Shown in pieces: positions 1-9,920 of a stretch of 64,000 nt of DNA. The number at the start of each line of letters is the position of its first letter. The first letter of the stretch is position 1. The position numbers were made by a program, and so were the translations under genes. Below the pieces are notes generated by a model. That model was not told where the DNA came from, ran no database searches, and saw only the letters and a program-made list of their open reading frames with translations. This stretch comes from Rhodobacterales bacterium HKCCA1288 (GTDB lineage Bacteria > Pseudomonadota > Alphaproteobacteria > Rhodobacterales > Rhodobacteraceae), in assembly GCA_015693905.1 (NCBI GenBank), contig CP065161.1:1178001-1242000 (forward strand), read 5' to 3'.

Positions 1-343
1 ATTGTGGCAGCACGATATTCTCTAGCGCGCTGAATTCAGGCAAGAGATGGTGAAACTGATACACAAACCCCAGATCACGGCACCGTGCAGCACTGCGCGC
101 CGCATCAGTCGCGCGCGCCATGGCCTGACCGCAGAGATCAACCTGCCCCGCGTCAGGCGTATCAAGCAGGCCCGCGATATGCAAAAGCGTGGATTTACCA
201 GCGCCTGACGGCGCAATGAGCCCAACAATCTCGCCTGCATGAATGCGCAGATCCGCACCCGACAAAACACGCGTCTCATTGGGGCGACCAAGGTTATAGG
301 ACTTTTCCACCCCCTCAAGGCGCAGCACAGGCTGATCATTCAT
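1..343 (-). CDS. lolD: LolD, lipoprotein-releasing ABC transporter ATPase (partial, C-terminal part outside window)
   Basis: ATPase of the LolCDE complex that releases lipoproteins from the inner membrane for transfer to the outer membrane. The visible 114 residues begin MNDQPVLRLEGVEKSYNLGR and contain the Walker A motif APSGAGKST at about residues 44-52, then the Q-loop region (GFVYQFHHLLPEFSALENI), which is typical of LolD. The reading frame is open to the left edge, so the Walker B and signature regions are missing. The ATG overlaps the lolC stop codon by 8 bases (ATGAATGA), so translation is probably coupled to lolC. Confidence 0.93.
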   Translation of the reverse strand, partial: MNDQPVLRLEGVEKSYNLGRPNETRVLSGADLRIHAGEIVGLIAPSGAGKSTLLHIAGLLDTPDAGQVDLCGQAMARATDAARSAARCRDLGFVYQFHHLLPEFSALENIVLPQ

Positions 344-1649
344 AACGCAGTGCCTCCACAGGGTTCATTCGCGCCGCACGGCGCGCAGGGAAAATCGTCA
401 CCAAAAATGACAACCCAAGCGACAGGGACATGGCGGAAAGAATATCGCCCATCTCCAATCGGGCAGGCAATTGCGACAGATATCGAACCGAAGGATCCCA
501 GACCCCGCCCCCTGCCATCCAATTCACGGCAGCAAAAATGGGGTCAATATAAATCGCGAAGGCCGAGCCAAGGGCCACGCCACACAGCGTTCCCGCCACC
601 CCTACAGAGGCCCCGCAAATGAAGAAGACGCGCAAAATCGCCCCTTGCGTGAGGCCAACTGTTCGCAAAATCCCAATATCGCGCCCCTTGTTTTTAACCA
701 ACATGATAAGGCCCGAAACAATATTGAGCGTGGCAATCATCACAAGGATCGACAAGATGATGAACATCACATTGTCCTCCATTTGCAACGCTTGCAAAAA
801 GGCGCCAGAACTGTCTTCCCAAGTCCACGCTGTGGCCATGGGCCCCGCTGCGCCGAGCACACGGGTCACGGCCGCATTTGCTTGTTCGGGGTCGTCCAGC
901 ATCACATCGATGCGATCAACCAGACCTTCGCGGTTAAAATAGGGCTGCGCTTGGTCAAGTGGCATATAGACCCGCACGCGGTCGATATCGAAACGGCCCA
1001 CTTGGAAAATATAGACCACTTCAGCATTCACAATTCGCGGGCTTGTGCCAAAAGCGGTGCGCGCGCCATCGGGCGAAATCAGGCGGATTTTATCTCCAAC
1101 CACCACCCCCAATTCCCGCGCCACGCCCGAGCCGATAGCGACACCTTGATCAAATTGATCCAGATTGCCCCATGCGCGTTCAGGGTCCGCGACAAGGGGC
1201 AGACTACGCAAATCTGCGCCTGTGATCCCCACAACCTCAACGCCTGCATTTCGGCCAAAAGCGGCGGCCATGACCTGCCCCGTGACCACCGGGGCCACAT
1301 GGGCCACGCCATCTAGCGTTGCAATTGCCGAAGCAATATCCGTGTAATCTGAAATCTCACGGCTCATCGCGCCTGTTGCACTGTAATTGGGCGCACCATA
1401 GACTGAAATATGTGGGTTCGCGCCCAAAATCGTGCCAACAAATTCATGTCGAAACCCCGCCCGCACCGAGAGGGTCGCAATCAACGCCGCCACGGCCAAA
1501 GCGATGCCAAGAAAGCTGATCCATGTCATCGCGGACACGCCCCCCTCAGCACGGCGGGCGCGCAGGTAGCGCAAGGCGATCATAAATTCAAACCGCGCAA
1601 ACGGGCGCGGGGAACGCGGTGCAGGGTTGGCGGTGGCAGCGGTGGTCAT
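336..1649 (-). CDS. lolC: LolC/LolE-type lipoprotein-releasing system permease
   Basis: Integral membrane subunit of the lipoprotein-releasing complex, 437 residues. It has the FtsX/MacB permease layout: one N-terminal membrane helix (around WISFLGIALAVAALI), a large periplasmic domain of about 200 residues, and three C-terminal helices ending in the ARRAARMNPVEALRYE tail typical of the family. A GTG lies 6 bases upstream at 1655, but AGGAG touches that codon and is spaced correctly for the ATG at 1649, which I chose. A single LolC/E protein next to LolD is common in alphaproteobacteria, where it may form a homodimer. lolD follows with overlap. Confidence 0.93.
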   Translation of the reverse strand: MTTAATANPAPRSPRPFARFEFMIALRYLRARRAEGGVSAMTWISFLGIALAVAALIATLSVRAGFRHEFVGTILGANPHISVYGAPNYSATGAMSREISDYTDIASAIATLDGVAHVAPVVTGQVMAAAFGRNAGVEVVGITGADLRSLPLVADPERAWGNLDQFDQGVAIGSGVARELGVVVGDKIRLISPDGARTAFGTSPRIVNAEVVYIFQVGRFDIDRVRVYMPLDQAQPYFNREGLVDRIDVMLDDPEQANAAVTRVLGAAGPMATAWTWEDSSGAFLQALQMEDNVMFIILSILVMIATLNIVSGLIMLVKNKGRDIGILRTVGLTQGAILRVFFICGASVGVAGTLCGVALGSAFAIYIDPIFAAVNWMAGGGVWDPSVRYLSQLPARLEMGDILSAMSLSLGLSFLVTIFPARRAARMNPVEALRYE

Positions 1650-1682
1650 GACCACTCCTTCGCAGAGCTTCCTTGCCCTGAT

Positions 1683-2255
1683 TTAGGGCTTCTTAAGGCG
1701 CTCTACAACTTGGCTCGCGTTTTCGTCAGGCGGAAACACGGGATAGATCACATCTTCGATCACCCCATCGCGACAGATCAGGGTCAGGCGTTTCAACAAC
1801 ACCTCCCCCGCAACCTCAAAACTGGGCAACCGCAGCGCATCGCGCAGAGCAAGCCCCTGATCCGATAGCATCGCATAGGGCAGATGCAGACGCAGAACCG
1901 CCTCAGCCTGATAGGCGCTGTCTTGGGTTGAAAGGCCAAAAAGATGATCGACCCCAAGCGCGCGCAAATCTGCGTAAAGATCACGAAACGCGCAAGATTG
2001 GGGGGTGCAGCCCCGCGCACCGGGTATGTCATTCCACCCGTCTGGCAGCGCGACATCAGGTCGTCCCGTGCGCGGATAGGCAAAGACCACGCTCCGCCCC
2101 CGAAGCGCCGCCAGAGAGACAACCGCCCCATCGGTGGCAGGCAAAGATACATCAGGCAAGGTCATACCGCGCAAGTGATCTGCCGCACCATCATCAACAG
2201 GCGCAGGGATGGTTGACCAATCAATCTCAAGCCCGTGCTTGGCAGATGCAGACAT
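1683..2255 (-). CDS. Peroxiredoxin-like AhpC/TSA family protein (BCP type)
   Basis: 190-residue thioredoxin-fold protein, probably a thiol peroxidase. The motif GCTPQSC at about residues 81-87 matches the CTxQxC arrangement of bacterioferritin comigratory protein, where the first Cys is peroxidatic and the second, five residues on, is resolving. The preceding strand (VVFAYPRTG) and the C-terminal region (DGVIEDVIYPVFPP) fit the fold. The segment between the first strand and the Cys motif is longer than in E. coli Bcp, so the substrate is uncertain. It lies 11 bases after proS and 33 bases before lolC on the same strand, so it is probably in one transcript with them. Confidence 0.8.
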   Translation of the reverse strand: MSASAKHGLEIDWSTIPAPVDDGAADHLRGMTLPDVSLPATDGAVVSLAALRGRSVVFAYPRTGRPDVALPDGWNDIPGARGCTPQSCAFRDLYADLRALGVDHLFGLSTQDSAYQAEAVLRLHLPYAMLSDQGLALRDALRLPSFEVAGEVLLKRLTLICRDGVIEDVIYPVFPPDENASQVVERLKKP

Positions 2256-2266
2256 GGCTGCGCTCC

Positions 2267-3622
2267 TCAGTTCTGGATATGCCCGAAATGCGGGGCGTAA
2301 ATCTCGACCAAGCGTGCAATCGCATCTTCTGGCTTCATCTCAACGCTTTCGCCCGTGCGCCGCGAGGTCAATTCAACCACGCCATTGGCAAGGCCACGCG
2401 GGCCAACAGTGATACGCCATGGCAGGCCGATCAAGTCCATCGTGGCGAATTTGCCCCCTGCCCGCTCGGCGCGATCATCATAAAGCGGCTCAAGACCCTT
2501 GGCACTGAGCGCCTTGTAAATCTCGTCACAGGCTGCATCTGCGGCAGCATCACCCTGCTTGAGATTGACAATCCCGCAATGGAACGGGGTCACGCCTTCG
2601 GGCCAGATGATGCCATTATCATCGTGGTTGGCTTCAATGATCGCACCCAAAAGACGGCTCACCCCGATGCCATGGCTGCCCATATGGACGGGCACACGAT
2701 TGCCATCACGATCTGAGACAACAGCCCCCATTGCCTCTGAATATTTTGTGCCAAAATAGAAAATCTGGCCCACCTCAATCCCGCGCGCCACGCGCTGACG
2801 CGCTTCGGGCACTTGCGCGAAAATCTCGGCATCATGTGTTTCATCTGTGCGCGCATAGCGGCTTGTGAATTCCTCCAGCACGCTTTGGCACTGGTCGACA
2901 TTGTCGTAATCAATATCCCGATCACCAAAACGCAGATCCGTGATTTCGCTGTCATAGAATACCTCAGACTCGCCCGTCTCGGCCAGAACAAGGAATTCAT
3001 GGGTGTAATCGCCGCCAATAGGGCCACCATCTGCGCGCATCGGAATGGCTTGCAGACCCATACGCTCATAGCTGCGCAGGTAACTGACCAGATGGCGGTT
3101 ATAGGCGTGCAGCGCATCCTCTTTGGTCAGGTCGAAATTATACCCGTCCTTCATCAAGAATTCGCGGCCCCGCATGACACCGAAACGCGGGCGGATTTCA
3201 TCGCGGAATTTCCACTGGATATGATAGAGCGTCAGCGGCAAATCCTTGTAACTGCCGACATGGGCGCGGAAGATATCAGTGATCAATTCCTCATTGGTCG
3301 GGCCATAGAGCATATCGCGACCATGGCGGTCTGTGATGCGCAGCATTTCTTGGCCGTAATCATCATAGCGTCCGCTCTCGCGCCAAAGATCGGCAGATTG
3401 CAAGGTGGGCATCAGCATTGGAATATGGCCTGCGCGCACCTGCTCTTCATGCACGATCGTCTCGATCCGCTTGAGAACCTTATATCCTAAAGGAAGCCAG
3501 CTATAGATCCCCGCGCTGGCCTGTTTGATCATGCCTGCACGCAGCATCAAGCGGTGGCTTGCAATCTGCGCTTCGGAGGGCGTTTCTTTCAGGACGGGCA
3601 GGAAATAGCGGGTCAGGCGCAT
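2267..3622 (-). CDS. proS: Prolyl-tRNA synthetase, type without inserted editing domain
   Basis: Class II aminoacyl-tRNA synthetase that charges tRNA-Pro, 451 residues. Motif 2 is visible in the [21 protein letters not shown] region, motif 3 in [13 protein letters not shown], followed by an anticodon-binding domain. At this length it lacks the roughly 180-residue INS editing domain of E. coli ProS, as is usual in alphaproteobacteria, where free-standing editing proteins take over. The longer frame would start at 3634, but a GAGGAT ribosome site lies correctly before the ATG at 3622, giving the conserved start [15 protein letters not shown]. Confidence 0.96.
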   Translation of the reverse strand: MRLTRYFLPVLKETPSEAQIASHRLMLRAGMIKQASAGIYSWLPLGYKVLKRIETIVHEEQVRAGHIPMLMPTLQSADLWRESGRYDDYGQEMLRITDRHGRDMLYGPTNEELITDIFRAHVGSYKDLPLTLYHIQWKFRDEIRPRFGVMRGREFLMKDGYNFDLTKEDALHAYNRHLVSYLRSYERMGLQAIPMRADGGPIGGDYTHEFLVLAETGESEVFYDSEITDLRFGDRDIDYDNVDQCQSVLEEFTSRYARTDETHDAEIFAQVPEARQRVARGIEVGQIFYFGTKYSEAMGAVVSDRDGNRVPVHMGSHGIGVSRLLGAIIEANHDDNGIIWPEGVTPFHCGIVNLKQGDAAADAACDEIYKALSAKGLEPLYDDRAERAGGKFATMDLIGLPWRITVGPRGLANGVVELTSRRTGESVEMKPEDAIARLVEIYAPHFGHIQN

Positions 3623-3732
3623 AGCGATCCTCATGGATTATGGTGATGCGCCCTCTCAATCAGGCGCAATACGTTTGACAAAACCGCTTAGGCCATCATC
3701 CGCGATGCGGCAAGGGGCCTGTGGCCAAGATG

Positions 3733-4059
3733 CTAATCTGTGCTGTTGGAAAAAAGCTGCACCACCACAATGCCGCCCACGATCATGCCAATCCCAATGA
3801 TGCCCGCAAGGTCAAGTTTTTGCCCATAAACCCACAGGCCCACCAGTGCGATTGCGGCAATCCCTGCCCCTGACCAAATCGCATAGGCCACGGCCAAATC
3901 AAAAACCCGCAAGGCCTGTGAAAGCATGACAAAGGCCAAGCCGTAACTGATCACAACCACCACAGATGGCAAAACCCGTGTGAACCCATCAGAAGCCTTG
4001 AGCGCGCTCGTTCCCGCTACTTCTGCGCATATCGCGATAGTAAGATAGATCCAATGCAT
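3733..4059 (-). CDS. Small multidrug resistance (SMR) family efflux protein
   Basis: 108-residue protein with four membrane helices, the usual SMR size. It shows the EmrE-type start with the essential membrane Glu in AEVAGTSALKASDGF (Glu13) and the conserved SYGLAFVMLSQAL and AYAIWSGAGIA segments of helices 2 and 3. It is expected to act as a dimer that exchanges protons for cationic drugs. It lies 30 bases after the NlpD-like gene on the same strand. EmrE-like (drug) is more likely than Gdx/SugE-like (guanidinium) from these motifs, but this is inference. Confidence 0.9.
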   Translation of the reverse strand: MHWIYLTIAICAEVAGTSALKASDGFTRVLPSVVVVISYGLAFVMLSQALRVFDLAVAYAIWSGAGIAAIALVGLWVYGQKLDLAGIIGIGMIVGGIVVVQLFSNSTD

Positions 4060-4089
4060 GGGTTAAGCTGCCTTCTACCCCAGAGCGGG

Positions 4090-5301
4090 TTAATCAAAGA
4101 AGGGCATCGGATCGATGGCTTCGAACCCGCGCCGCACCTCAAAATGCAAGAAGGACGGCGAACCTGGCCCAACCTCGGCAATGGTTTGACCGCGGCTGAC
4201 ACGATCCCCGCGCGAGACGGTGATGTCGCGGATATTGGCGTAAACGGTCAGCAACCCATCGGCATGGCGCAAAACCAAGATCGGCACTTGATCTGTATCT
4301 TGGGTAATCGCCGCCACTTCGCCAGCCTCAGCTGCGCGCACGGGCGTGCCAACCGCCGAGGCGATATCAACCCCCTCATTGCTGGCCGAGAAGGCACGGA
4401 TGATATTGCCCGATACGGGGCGCAACAAAGCCCCCCCTGCATCTGCCACTGCGGGCGCGGCTGCCTGCGGCTGTGCAGCAGGTGCAGGTGCGGGTGCGCT
4501 GCTTGGGGTCGCGGGGCGCGGCGCAGGCGCAGTGCTGCTTGCAGGTGCCGCCGCGCTTTGTTGTGCGGGCAGCGTTTCGCTAGTGATGGGGGCTGGCAAA
4601 GCTTGGCTTGCAGAAGGCGGCGGGGGTGGGGTCGAGGCACCTGGCACCGCCCCATCGGCAATATTGCCTGTGGCGGTTTCAAGGGCCAATGGGATGATGA
4701 GATATTGCCCCTCGCGCACCTCCAGATCGGGGCCAAGCCCATTCCAATCCGACAAGGCGCGCACAGACACGTTGTAAAGGCGCGCAATGGAATAGGCCGT
4801 TTCCCCGCGTGTCACGCGGTGGCGCACAGGCTCTTGACCAGATTGCACGGCGGGCGATTGCGGGCTGCGTGTCTCAGCCGCATCAATGGCCGAGCTTGCA
4901 ATCTGTGTGATGTCACGCCCCGCACCGCCACTGCCCACACGCGCATCGCGCGGCAAGGCCAAAATCTCGTTCGGGCGCAGCGGATCATCCGCAGTGCGGC
5001 CATTGAACCGCGCCAAGCTGTCCGCATCAATACCGATGCGCGATGCCACGCTGCGCACTGTGTCACCCGACCGCGCGACAGCAAGCTGATAATTGGGATA
5101 GGTGATTAGCCCTTGCGCATCAGGCTCAGGCCGTGGGGCTGTGGCGCTGACATCCGTGTTGGAAATTGCATTTCCACGGAAATCAAAATCTAAATCGCTG
5201 ACCGCACCAACGCAGCCCGACAACAGCGCAGCGCTCAGCCCGAAGGCGAGAATATTGGTCACAGGCAAGTGGCGCGCCACCGAAAATTTGCGTTTCATCA
5301 T
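4090..5301 (-). CDS. nlpD: NlpD-like lipoprotein: two LysM domains plus degenerate LytM (M23) domain
   Basis: Outer-membrane lipoprotein of 403 residues, expected to bind peptidoglycan and activate cell-division amidases. The N-terminus has a signal peptide with lipobox LLSGC. Two LysM domains follow (YQLAVARSGDTV... and VRHRVTRGETAYS...), then a long Ala/Pro-rich linker and a C-terminal M23 fold. The zinc site is broken: the first ligand is Asn in NEGVDIAS instead of His, YANI replaces YxHL, and FLHFE replaces HLHFE. This is the pattern of catalytically dead LytM factors such as NlpD and EnvC. Start chosen at the ATG-ATG pair at 5301; a longer frame from 5352 would precede the signal peptide. 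It follows pcm as in E. coli surE-pcm-nlpD, but no rpoS follows. Confidence 0.88.
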   Translation of the reverse strand: MMKRKFSVARHLPVTNILAFGLSAALLSGCVGAVSDLDFDFRGNAISNTDVSATAPRPEPDAQGLITYPNYQLAVARSGDTVRSVASRIGIDADSLARFNGRTADDPLRPNEILALPRDARVGSGGAGRDITQIASSAIDAAETRSPQSPAVQSGQEPVRHRVTRGETAYSIARLYNVSVRALSDWNGLGPDLEVREGQYLIIPLALETATGNIADGAVPGASTPPPPPSASQALPAPITSETLPAQQSAAAPASSTAPAPRPATPSSAPAPAPAAQPQAAAPAVADAGGALLRPVSGNIIRAFSASNEGVDIASAVGTPVRAAEAGEVAAITQDTDQVPILVLRHADGLLTVYANIRDITVSRGDRVSRGQTIAEVGPGSPSFLHFEVRRGFEAIDPMPFFD

Positions 5302-5430
5302 CTGCTCTTTCAGCTTCTGGCCGCTCAGCCAGAGGGAGGGCATCGGTTTCACCGCTGCACGTTCTTTACGCTCAACTATATATCAAAGATGTGGGTCGTT
5401 TCTACCCTTTGTCCCGCGTTATTGCGCGCT

Positions 5431-6072
5431 TTATGCCTCGGCCAATCCTTCGACAAGCGGAACAAAGCGCACAGGCATCAATTCTTCGTAGTCAAACCCG
5501 TCCTCATGGCGCACAACCTTGATCAGGCTTTGCACCTGATCGGACTGCCCCACAGGGAGCACCATGATGCCGCCCACCTTCAACTGCGCCAATAAGGGTG
5601 TCGGCGGGTCCTCGGCCGCGGCTGTGACGAGGATACGATCAAACGGGGCTTGTTCCTCCATCCCGAAACACCCGTCCCCGGTCACAACAGTGACATTGGG
5701 AATACCGAGCGCCGTGATCACCTCTTGCGCGGCACGGGTCAGGTTGCGATGTCGGTCAATCGTATAGACACGGCGCGCCAGATGCGACAGCACCGCAGCC
5801 TGATATCCAGACCCTGTGCCAATTTCCAAAACCTTATCGCGTTCGCTCACCTCAAGGGCTTGGGTCATCAACCCCACCACGGAGGGTTGCGAGATGGTCT
5901 GACCCGAGGCAATCGGCAAGGGCATATCTTCATAGGCCCGATCCGCGAAATGGCCGCGCACAAACATGCCGCGGTCGACTTTTTCCATAGCCGCCAAAAC
6001 ACGCGCATTGCTGATCCCCTTGGAGCGCAAGGTGAACAGAAACTGCATTTTGCGTTCGGCCAGATCGCTCAT
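5431..6072 (-). CDS. pcm: Protein-L-isoaspartate O-methyltransferase
   Basis: 213-residue enzyme that uses S-adenosylmethionine to methylate isoaspartyl residues and so starts repair of aged proteins. The SAM-binding motif [13 protein letters not shown] is at about residues 82-94, and the family motif around [10 protein letters not shown] is upstream of it. The size is normal. Its ATG lies 6 bases after the surE stop, so the pair is surely co-transcribed. Confidence 0.95.
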   Translation of the reverse strand: MSDLAERKMQFLFTLRSKGISNARVLAAMEKVDRGMFVRGHFADRAYEDMPLPIASGQTISQPSVVGLMTQALEVSERDKVLEIGTGSGYQAAVLSHLARRVYTIDRHRNLTRAAQEVITALGIPNVTVVTGDGCFGMEEQAPFDRILVTAAAEDPPTPLLAQLKVGGIMVLPVGQSDQVQSLIKVVRHEDGFDYEELMPVRFVPLVEGLAEA

Positions 6073-6078
6073 ATTGGA

Positions 6079-6864
6079 TCACTCAAGGCGGGATTTCAGA
6101 TCTGACAGCGCATCATGGGCGGTCAAATCTGCGCGCATTGGCGTGATTGAGATATAACCTGCCAAATTGGCATGGGCATCCGTATCGGGCTGGGTCGGCA
6201 CATCTTGCGCGCCGCCCTTGATCCACAAAAAGCGGCGCTGGTTGGGGGCGATCATAGCCTCGACTTTAAAGCTTGTTTCGCGGCGGAAGCCCTGCGCAAC
6301 AACGCGGCGCCCTTTCACATCTGCTGCGGCAACGGGTGGGAAATTCACGTTATAAAACAGCCGATAATCATTTTGATCCCAATGCGCCTGCTGCCACAAC
6401 GCGCGCAAAAGATCTGCGCCATGCGCCTCGGCAGCCTCAAACGGGTTTTCAAGATGGGCATTTTGCGGCCCGAAATATTGCGACAATGCGATGGCAGGCA
6501 AGCCCTGCAAGGCCGCCTCCATCGCACCGCCAATCGTGCCAGAGTAGAGCACGTTCTCAGCAGAATTATTGCCGCGATTGATGCCAGACAAAACCAAATC
6601 TGGCGGGCTGTCTTGCAGCACATCGTAAAGCCCTGCCAAAACGCAATCCGCAGGCGTGCCTTCAGCGGCAAATTTTTTCGGGCCAAGTTCAGCGATCATC
6701 GTAGGATGCACATAGGAGATACAATGCGCCACACCTGACTGTTCAAAGGCAGGGGCAACCGTCCAAACTTCGCCATCAGGGCCTGCGAGATCAGTTGCGA
6801 TTTTGTAAAGGCTGGCCAGGCCCGGCGCATTGATGCCATCGTCATTGGTAATCAGAATTCGCAT
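6079..6864 (-). CDS. surE: 5'/3'-nucleotidase SurE
   Basis: 261-residue metal-dependent nucleoside monophosphate phosphatase of stationary-phase survival. The N-terminal metal site [10 protein letters not shown] and the later SGINRGNN and [11 protein letters not shown] motifs are all present. A GTG lies 9 bases upstream at 6873, but GGAG is spaced for the ATG at 6864, which also gives the canonical N-terminus. First gene of the surE-pcm-nlpD run. Confidence 0.96.
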   Translation of the reverse strand: MRILITNDDGINAPGLASLYKIATDLAGPDGEVWTVAPAFEQSGVAHCISYVHPTMIAELGPKKFAAEGTPADCVLAGLYDVLQDSPPDLVLSGINRGNNSAENVLYSGTIGGAMEAALQGLPAIALSQYFGPQNAHLENPFEAAEAHGADLLRALWQQAHWDQNDYRLFYNVNFPPVAAADVKGRRVVAQGFRRETSFKVEAMIAPNQRRFLWIKGGAQDVPTQPDTDAHANLAGYISITPMRADLTAHDALSDLKSRLE

Positions 6865-6955
6865 CAATCGCACTCCTTCACGGCTATCGTTCTGTGAGTG
6901 TTGTTAGCGAAGGGGGCGGCGCACGACAAGGGCAGAGCTGCGCTGTGGGGATCGT

Positions 6956-8173
6956 CTAACTGATCCGAAGCGCATGATTGCGCCGCGCCGTGTAGATCGC
7001 CGAAGCGGCGGCGCCAATAGCGCAAGCGAGCATCAAATAAATCAGCGGATAGGCCTGATCCGATTGAGACAGAATGACGCCCGAAAGCGCGGAAAGACTG
7101 GCCCCACCCGCCAACATAATCGAGCCACCAAGCCCCGAAGCCGTGCCCGCCAGATCAGGTCGGATGGACATCATCCCAGATGTTGCATTCGGCAGCACCA
7201 TCCCATTTCCAAGGCCCACAAAGGTCATTGAGCCAAAAAAGACCAGTGCGGTCTTATAGCCTAAGAAAAACATACCCAAGCCCGTGCTGAGACCTGCAAC
7301 GGTGATCAGTGCGCCCCATAGGATCATGCGGTCAACGCCCACGCGCACTGAGAAGCGCCCCGATATAAAATTACCAAAGAAATAACCCAAAGCGGGCGCG
7401 CCAAAAAACAGGCCAAGCAATGCAGGCTCTAGACCGAAGATGCGCGCGCCCACCAAAGGAGCACCGCCCAAATAGGCAAAAAAGGCGCCCGAGGCCAAAG
7501 TGCTTGATAGGCTGTAGCCCCAAAAGCGGCGCGAAAGCAGCAAAGTGGGATATTGCGCGAATTGATCCCGCAAGCGCCCCTCCCCCTTGCGCGCGGTCTC
7601 GCCCAAATCAGCCCATGCCAAGAGCAAGATCACGAGGCCTGCGCCGAATAAGAGCCAGAAATTGGCCTTCCATCCGAAGGCTTGCCCCAAAGCGCCGCCG
7701 ATGACAGGGCCAACCATTGGAACAATCGCCATACCCATGGTGACATACCCAATCATCGAGGCCGCTTGATCCCGAGGGTAAAGGTCACGCACTACAGCAC
7801 GTCCCAACACCAAACCCACAACAACGCTGGCTTGTATCATACGAAACACCAGAAAGGTGATGACATCTGGCGCCCAAAGGCAGCCCAAACTGGCCAAGCA
7901 ATAGATCGCCACCCCAACAAGCATCACAGGTCTGCGGCCATAGCGATCAGAGAGCGGGCCAACCAACAGCTGCAAGGCCGCGTTCACCCCCAAATAAAGC
8001 GCCACAGAAAGCTGAACCACACCGTATTCTGCCCCGAAATACTCGGCCATCTGCGGCAAAGACGGCAGAAATACATTCATCGACAACGCGCCCAAGCCCG
8101 TGAGCACGATCAATGTGAAAATGGATGGGGCCGTGCTGCGGTCTAAGAACCGCTGCGGAGGGATGTGAGACAT
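6956..8173 (-). CDS. MFS multidrug exporter, Bcr/CflA family
   Basis: 405-residue major facilitator with 12 predicted membrane helices. The loop 2-3 signature GPLSDRYGRRPVML and the N-terminal PSLPQMAEYF segment are typical of Bcr/CflA drug-proton antiporters. It starts 215 bases from pccB on the opposite strand, so the two share an upstream region. A candidate dyad (8192-8215) lies over its likely promoter. The substrate cannot be told from sequence. Confidence 0.9.
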   Translation of the reverse strand: MSHIPPQRFLDRSTAPSIFTLIVLTGLGALSMNVFLPSLPQMAEYFGAEYGVVQLSVALYLGVNAALQLLVGPLSDRYGRRPVMLVGVAIYCLASLGCLWAPDVITFLVFRMIQASVVVGLVLGRAVVRDLYPRDQAASMIGYVTMGMAIVPMVGPVIGGALGQAFGWKANFWLLFGAGLVILLLAWADLGETARKGEGRLRDQFAQYPTLLLSRRFWGYSLSSTLASGAFFAYLGGAPLVGARIFGLEPALLGLFFGAPALGYFFGNFISGRFSVRVGVDRMILWGALITVAGLSTGLGMFFLGYKTALVFFGSMTFVGLGNGMVLPNATSGMMSIRPDLAGTASGLGGSIMLAGGASLSALSGVILSQSDQAYPLIYLMLACAIGAAASAIYTARRNHALRIS

Positions 8174-8191
8174 AGCCCATCGCTAAGCCTG

Positions 8192-8215
8192 TTTGACTAA
8201 ACTGTCTAGTTCAAA
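8192..8215 (-). promoter_or_regulatory. Candidate operator of the MFS exporter
   Basis: An interrupted dyad with TTTGA at 8192-8196 and TCAAA at 8211-8215 encloses ACTGTCTAGT, an element resembling TetR-family operators. It sits 19-42 bases upstream of the exporter start. No TetR gene is present nearby, so the assignment is tentative. Confidence 0.3.
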
Positions 8216-8244
8216 ATCTACACATGGCGGCAATGCCTCTGATA

Positions 8245-8292
8245 TTTGCAGATTTGCAAAATTATTAAAAGCAAAGCGAAGTAATTTGCAAA
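8245..8292 (+). promoter_or_regulatory. Candidate PccR (ScfR/RamB-family) binding region in front of pccB
   Basis: Two perfect TTTGCAAA palindromes lie at 8253-8260 and 8285-8292, 32 bases apart, and a partial TTTGCA lies at 8245-8250. In Rhodobacter sphaeroides PccR controls propionyl-CoA carboxylase through TTTGCAAA pairs separated by 4 bases. The spacing here differs: the only 4-base-spaced partner (8273-8280, AAAGCGAA) is weak. The position directly before pccB supports the assignment. Confidence 0.5.
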
Positions 8293-8387
8293 TATGCCAG
8301 AGAAGACTCGCCCGACCCCATCAGATTGCGTAAGGTCAATGGAATTGTGAGACCGCTCCATGACGCGGCACGAAGGAGGATCGCCTG

Positions 8388-9920
8388 ATGAAGGATATTT
8401 TGCAACAGCTTGAGGACCGCCGCGCGGAGGCGCGTTTGGGGGGCGGGCAAAAGCGCATTGATGCCCAGCACAGCAAAGGCAAGCTGACCGCACGCGAACG
8501 GATCGAACTGTTGCTCGATGAAGGCTCCTTCGAAGAATATGATATGTTCATCACCCATCGCTGCACCGATTTTGGCATGGCCGAAAGCAAGCCACGCGGC
8601 GATGGGGTGATCACAGGATGGGGCACCATCAATGGCCGCTTGGTCTATGTGTTTAGCCAAGACTTCACCGTGCTTGGTGGTTCCGTATCAGAAACCCACG
8701 CGCAGAAAATCTGCAAAATTATGGATATGGCCATGCAAAATGGCGCGCCTGTGATTGGCATGAACGACTCGGGCGGTGCGCGCATCCAAGAAGGCGTTGC
8801 CTCCTTGGCCGCCTATGGCGAGATTTTTCAGCGCAATATTGAGGCCTCAGGCGTTGTTCCGCAGATCAGCTTGATCATGGGGCCCTGTGCGGGCGGTGCG
8901 GTCTATAGCCCCGCGATGACTGATTTTATCTTCATGGTCAAAGACAGCTCTTACATGTTCGTCACAGGGCCAGATGTTGTGAAAACCGTGACCAACGAGG
9001 TCGTCACAGCCGAAGAATTGGGTGGCGCCTCGACACATACCAAGAAAAGCTCAGTCGCGGATGCCGCCTTTGAAGATGACGTTCAGGCTATCTCAGAAGT
9101 GCGCCGATTGATTGATTTCCTTCCGCTATCCAACCGCGAAAAACCCCCAGTCCGCCCTTTCTACGATACGCCCAATCGGATTGAGGAGAGCCTTGATACG
9201 CTCGTCCCCGACAACCCCAACACGCCCTACGATATGAAAGAGCTGATCGAAAAGGTCGCGGATGAGGGCGATTTTTACGAGATCCAAGAAAATTTCGCGA
9301 AAAACATTATCACGGGCTTTATCCGCCTTGAGGGGCAGACCGTGGGTGTCGTTGCCAATCAGCCGATGGTTCTGGCGGGTGTTCTTGATATCGACTCGAG
9401 CCGCAAAGCCGCCCGCTTCGTACGTTTTTGCGACTGCTTCGAGATCCCGATCCTGACCTTCGTGGATGTTCCAGGCTTCCTGCCAGGCACGAAGCAGGAA
9501 TATGACGGGGTGATCAAGCACGGCGCAAAGCTGCTCTTTGCTTATGGCGAGGCGACCGTGCCAAAAGTCACTGTCATCACCCGCAAAGCCTATGGCGGGG
9601 CCTATGTGGTTATGGCCTCCAAACATCTGCGCGCCGATGTCAATTACGCGTGGCCCACCTCAGAGGTGGCCGTTATGGGCGCGAAAGGTGCCACCGAGAT
9701 CCTCTATCGTTCCGAATTGGGCGATGCCGCAAAAATCGCGCAGCGCACCAAAGATTATGAGGATCGGTTCGCCAATCCTTTCGTGGCCGCAGAGCGTGGC
9801 TTCATTGACGAGGTGATCCAACCGCAATCCACCCGCAAGCGCGTTTGCAAAGCTTTTGCCATGCTTCGCAGCAAAAAGCGCAGCATGCCATGGAAGAAGC
9901 ACGACAATATCCCGCTCTAG
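8388..9920 (+). CDS. pccB: Propionyl-CoA carboxylase beta subunit (carboxyltransferase)
   Basis: 510-residue carboxyltransferase that moves CO2 from carboxybiotin on PccA to propionyl-CoA to make methylmalonyl-CoA. Both crotonase-like halves are present: [15 protein letters not shown] and [16 protein letters not shown] in the N-half, [13 protein letters not shown] and [14 protein letters not shown] in the C-half. The ending [10 protein letters not shown] is typical of PccB. AAGGAGG lies 9 bases before the ATG. It heads the pcc-mcm locus. Confidence 0.97.
   Translation: MKDILQQLEDRRAEARLGGGQKRIDAQHSKGKLTARERIELLLDEGSFEEYDMFITHRCTDFGMAESKPRGDGVITGWGTINGRLVYVFSQDFTVLGGSVSETHAQKICKIMDMAMQNGAPVIGMNDSGGARIQEGVASLAAYGEIFQRNIEASGVVPQISLIMGPCAGGAVYSPAMTDFIFMVKDSSYMFVTGPDVVKTVTNEVVTAEELGGASTHTKKSSVADAAFEDDVQAISEVRRLIDFLPLSNREKPPVRPFYDTPNRIEESLDTLVPDNPNTPYDMKELIEKVADEGDFYEIQENFAKNIITGFIRLEGQTVGVVANQPMVLAGVLDIDSSRKAARFVRFCDCFEIPILTFVDVPGFLPGTKQEYDGVIKHGAKLLFAYGEATVPKVTVITRKAYGGAYVVMASKHLRADVNYAWPTSEVAVMGAKGATEILYRSELGDAAKIAQRTKDYEDRFANPFVAAERGFIDEVIQPQSTRKRVCKAFAMLRSKKRSMPWKKHDNIPL

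Noticed and set aside
3623-3732. TTTGACA near 3667 as a promoter
   Set aside because: It faces the plus strand where no gene follows, and no matching -10 was found on either strand.
9844-9851. A further TTTGCAAA in the 3' end of pccB
   Set aside because: It encodes conserved residues of pccB. TTTGCAAA also occurs inside carB, so single copies are expected by chance.
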